Assembly (NCBI RefSeq): GCF_034263275.1 | Contig: NZ_CP139559.1 | Span: forward strand, 2,108,001 to 2,172,000 | Length of the DNA stretch: 64,000 bases | Reading direction: 5' to 3' | DNA from: Mucilaginibacter sp. cycad4 | GTDB taxonomy: Bacteria > Bacteroidota > Bacteroidia > Sphingobacteriales > Sphingobacteriaceae | Part shown: one piece after another, positions 61,629 through 64,000 of the stretch | Numbering within the stretch: position 1 is the stretch's first letter | Layout of the letters: each line of letters begins with the position of its first letter | Made by a program: the position numbers and the translations under genes | The notes under the pieces: generated by a model | Seen by the model: only the letters and a program-made list of their open reading frames with translations | What the model was told of the DNA's origin: nothing | The model's database searches: none

Positions 61629-62717
61629 TTAATTAAGGTTTTCAATTGTGGTGGTTTCGGGTTCAGAGGTAGCTGCCTGTGTTTTTCTGTTTGGATGACG
61701 ATATAAAGGGAAGAATTTAATTTCAGGGTTGGTATCTACACCCGATCTTAAAACGAGATCGTTGTAGGCAGGTTCATCGTTGATGTAGCACCAGATCCGG
61801 TCTTTTACCTGTAAGTTAGAGAAAAGCTTTTTGAAATTAAAAAGAGAATCTTCCTTTCCGCCCACGCCACCTCCAAGGTGAAAGATCTTTTTTCCCAATC
61901 TTCTGCCAATCATGCTTATTTCATCTGTTAACAATTTACTCGGAGAGATATTCAGGTAATCGGGTGAAGTGGCTGAAAGGTGATTTCGGACAATATTATC
62001 AGATAATAAAATGAGCGCTCCGCACATGAGGTTAGGCCCGTCGTATATTAAAATGAGCTTGTTTTTCATGTACTCTTCATTAAGAAGATTGATGAAATGC
62101 TGAACATCAAAATAGTAATTGGATGAAGCATTCAACCTGTCCATATTTTTATAATACATTTCAGCGAAATCTTCGATTTCCTGAACCGTATCTGCTTCCT
62201 TGATAACAAAGCCCATTCTTCGCAGGCTTCTTATTTGGCGGCCAAGCCTTTTATCATATCTACTTTGCTGCTCTTCAACAGTTACGGAGAGGTCAACATA
62301 TAATGTTGTTCCATTATCCGTTATACCGCCAATATTTTCTAACAGATGATGCTGATTAAGAAACGGATGTAATCTTGAAAAGATGCAAATGGTCGATTCT
62401 TCCCTCATGAAATTTGTAAATGCAGCTTTAAATTGCATGGTTGTTGAGGCCGGCAGACTGGTAAGGATAATATTGGATATCGGCCCCGAATAACCATACA
62501 CACAAGTCATATCGAAGTATTCGGAGCTTTCGATCTTTCTTTTGATCACTGGCAACGCTATGAAGAGTTCTTTCTCTTCATAGACAAATAAAAGTGGTTC
62601 TCCCTCGGTATTTAAAGAATGATAATACCAGGTATGAAACCCTTCGTGTGCACATGACCGGTTTATATATTCGTCCCAATCTTTTCTATTACGTATAGTG
62701 ATACTTCGATAACTCAT
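61629..62717 (-). CDS. FemAB-like GNAT-fold protein
   Basis: This 362-residue protein has two GNAT-like halves in the FemAB manner. The later half contains RYDKRLGRQIRSLRRMGFVIKEADTVQEIEDFAEMYYKNMDRLNASSNYYFD, LILIYDGPNLMCGALILLSDN, and ATSPDYLNISPSKLLTDEISMIGRRLGKKIFHLGGGVGGKEDSLFNFKKLFS, the region that matches peptidoglycan-bridge and BioF2-like acyltransferases. It would move an aminoacyl or acyl group onto a sugar or peptide; the acceptor is unknown. The PhyH gene follows after seven bases. Confidence 0.8.
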   Translation of the reverse strand: MSYRSITIRNRKDWDEYINRSCAHEGFHTWYYHSLNTEGEPLLFVYEEKELFIALPVIKRKIESSEYFDMTCVYGYSGPISNIILTSLPASTTMQFKAAFTNFMREESTICIFSRLHPFLNQHHLLENIGGITDNGTTLYVDLSVTVEEQQSRYDKRLGRQIRSLRRMGFVIKEADTVQEIEDFAEMYYKNMDRLNASSNYYFDVQHFINLLNEEYMKNKLILIYDGPNLMCGALILLSDNIVRNHLSATSPDYLNISPSKLLTDEISMIGRRLGKKIFHLGGGVGGKEDSLFNFKKLFSNLQVKDRIWCYINDEPAYNDLVLRSGVDTNPEIKFFPLYRHPNRKTQAATSEPETTTIENLN

Positions 62718-62897
62718 AAGTGAATCTTTATTATTATAAAGGGTTATTGATTATATGCCAGGGGGGAGGGCAGGAGCTATACAGCAGTCGATGGTGTTTG
62801 GACAGCTAATAGCTTTTAAAAAATGAAAAAATTATTCAAGTGAGGCGATAAAGCACAGACTAATGGTATACCAGAAAGATAAGACTATAAATTTAGT

Positions 62898-63758
62898 TTA
62901 AAGCAGGTATTTTACAGTATCAAAAGCTTTACGTAACCGAAACCGGCCCAACTCAAATAGTATATATCTCTTAACATACAACAGCAGGAGCATTTTCTTT
63001 TGCATTCCGCGATAATGGAAACGCCTGATGATCAGGTTAAAATCGCTGATAACCATTTCCATACGGGCTTCATTCCTTATCATGCTCCAAATACCTCCAA
63101 CATGGTTACGATAACAACTCATTACTTCGGGCATTACATATATTTTACGCCCTGTATTAAATGTCGCGAAAATCTTAAAAAACTTATCGGCTGCGTAACA
63201 GCTCAAATACCATTGTTTTTCAAATAATTCGTGAACTTCAGGGATATTATGATAAACAACAGTGGCCGTTTTGGTTTCTACCTGCTTGCCAACCAGCAAA
63301 TCGTGATAGGTATACTCAAGCGGTACCGGGTTGGGATCTAAATTTAGTGTATTATCATGGATGTCGATTACCCGCGTGTAGTGGCAGCAAATAATATAGT
63401 CCGGATTATTTTCTAAAAAGTCGACTTGCTTTTGCAGCTTTTGCGGGCTCGTCCAGTAGTCGTCTCCATCACAAAGTGCAATGTATTTTCCTTCACATGC
63501 TTTGATAGTATTAATTGTATTTAAATGAGCGCCACGGTTTTTTTCCGGGTAAATTATCTTGATTTTATCCGGGTATTTTTCCTTGTATAATTTCAATATC
63601 TCAGTTGTGCCATCGGTTGAGCAATCATCGCCAATAACAATTTCATATCGAAAATTAGTTTCCTGCATCAGGAAGCTTTCAATAGTTTGACTGATAAAAT
63701 CTTTATGGTTATAAGTAGTACAGCAAACGCTAACCATCAGGTTCTGATCTGTTATCAT
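62898..63758 (-). CDS. GT2 family glycosyltransferase
   Basis: This 286-residue protein has the GT-A motifs MVSVCCTTYNHKDFISQTIESFLMQ, IVIGDDCSTDGTTEIL, NTIKACEGKYIALCDGDDYW with the DGDD metal motif, and EVMSCYRNHVGGIW. It has no membrane helix and is likely cytoplasmic or peripheral. It lies upstream of the FemAB-PhyH pair with a 180-base gap. The end of the window carries another possible GT2 start, pointing to a glycan locus to the right. Confidence 0.92.
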   Translation of the reverse strand: MITDQNLMVSVCCTTYNHKDFISQTIESFLMQETNFRYEIVIGDDCSTDGTTEILKLYKEKYPDKIKIIYPEKNRGAHLNTINTIKACEGKYIALCDGDDYWTSPQKLQKQVDFLENNPDYIICCHYTRVIDIHDNTLNLDPNPVPLEYTYHDLLVGKQVETKTATVVYHNIPEVHELFEKQWYLSCYAADKFFKIFATFNTGRKIYVMPEVMSCYRNHVGGIWSMIRNEARMEMVISDFNLIIRRFHYRGMQKKMLLLLYVKRYILFELGRFRLRKAFDTVKYLL

Positions 63759-63803
63759 ATAAAAGGTAAAATTTATTTATAGGCTTATTATAGGTGAGTT
63801 TCC

Positions 63804-63849
63804 TGGATGCCTGGTTTAGCATTTTAATAAAATACCAACCAGGCATCCA
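63804..63849. other. Thirteen-base-pair inverted repeat
   Basis: TGGATGCCTGGTT at 63804-63816 and AACCAGGCATCCA at 63837-63849 are perfect complements with a 20-base loop. There is no strong T-run on either side. It may end a plus-strand transcript from the left or act as an operator between divergent genes. Confidence 0.6.
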
Positions 63850-63938
63850 TTTTGGATATCGCGCAATGCTTCGCCATATGACTCACATTATCTATTTAAT
63901 CGAAAAAGTCTATTGTGTCAAATAGCTTTTAATTTCCA

Positions 63939-64000
63939 ATGAGTTTCGATCAAAAAATCAATAATTCCGAGTCGGCTAATACAGCAATTTTGCTATGTCA
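63939..64000 (+). CDS. Possible N-terminus of a GT2 glycosyltransferase, cut by window edge
   Basis: From ATG 63939 the frame is open to the edge and ends ...NTAILLC, which resembles the first strand of GT2 enzymes (ILLCTYN). Twenty codons are too few to be sure. If real it would be a plus-strand glycosyltransferase gene divergent from the minus-strand one. Confidence 0.4.
   Translation, partial: MSFDQKINNSESANTAILLC

Noticed and set aside
63886-63930. Tiny open frame MTHIIYLIEKVYCVK
   Set aside because: It is fifteen codons without any supporting signal.
1-64000. tRNA, rRNA, CRISPR arrays, insertion sequences, prophage, integrases
   Set aside because: I looked for tRNA-like cloverleaf ends, regular repeat-spacer arrays and transposase or integrase motifs and saw none.

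Overview
The window looks like chromosomal DNA of a Bacteroidota bacterium of the Sphingobacteriaceae type; a Mucilaginibacter/Pedobacter-like genome is my best guess from protein style. Support comes from promoter elements of the Bacteroidota form (TAnnTTTG near -7, TTTG near -33), the near absence of Shine-Dalgarno sequences, typical Bacteroidota families (DUF4199, BatA-type VWA proteins, GH20-PA14 and GH71/99-like enzymes, SusC-era TonB receptors) and dispersed palindromic repeats between genes. I found no rRNA, tRNA, CRISPR array, prophage, transposase or integrase, so this is mostly core chromosome.

Layout. 1-8.8 kb: a thioesterase fragment, a secreted GH71/99-like glycosidase with a fascin-like tail, a HAD phosphatase, an SRPBCC protein, an acetate-type transporter, gpmA, a membrane protein, a large lipoprotein and small proteins. 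8.9-13.2 kb: a split M16 peptidase pair and guaB. 13.3-23.4 kb: a LOG-type hydrolase, an acyl-CoA carboxylase beta subunit, a GH20 hexosaminidase with a lipoprotein partner, trxB, an M19 dipeptidase and an aldo/keto reductase. 23.6-29.3 kb: a plus-strand run of BatA-like protein, metal-ligand-free dihydroorotase homologue, acidic protein and two DUF4199 proteins. 29.5-36.4 kb: a minus-strand run of two GT2 glycosyltransferases, a membrane protein and a GH3-family adenylating enzyme, followed by dxr and rseP. 36.6-43.8 kb: M1 aminopeptidase, then thrS-infC-rpmI-rplT and an acyltransferase. 43.9-50.4 kb: SRPBCC protein, class-A-like serine hydrolase, then a cobalamin-riboswitch unit (TonB receptor plus DUF6580-type membrane protein), a sirtuin and a Dph6-like PP-loop ATPase. 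50.6-59.9 kb: CrtA-like enzyme, fRMsr, alpha/beta hydrolase, 3-methyladenine glycosylase, kynureninase, bestrophin, HDAC-like deacetylase, MATE exporter, AlbA_2 regulator, GNAT and thioesterase-like proteins. 59.9-64 kb: SDR, PhyH dioxygenase, FemAB-like protein and GT2 enzymes, probably the edge of a surface-glycan or small biosynthetic locus.

The regulatory signals are the most interesting part. The thrS leader carries a hairpin that looks like a tRNA-Thr(UGU) anticodon arm. The btuB-like gene has a textbook Bacteroidota promoter and a clear cobalamin riboswitch. The acyl-CoA carboxylase gene has a perfect inverted repeat just upstream of its start. At least six copies of one palindromic repeat family sit in gene borders, one in the gpmA leader and one directly against the dxr start codon. 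No single previously undescribed multi-gene system stands out; the best leads are these leaders and the metal-free dihydroorotase homologue.
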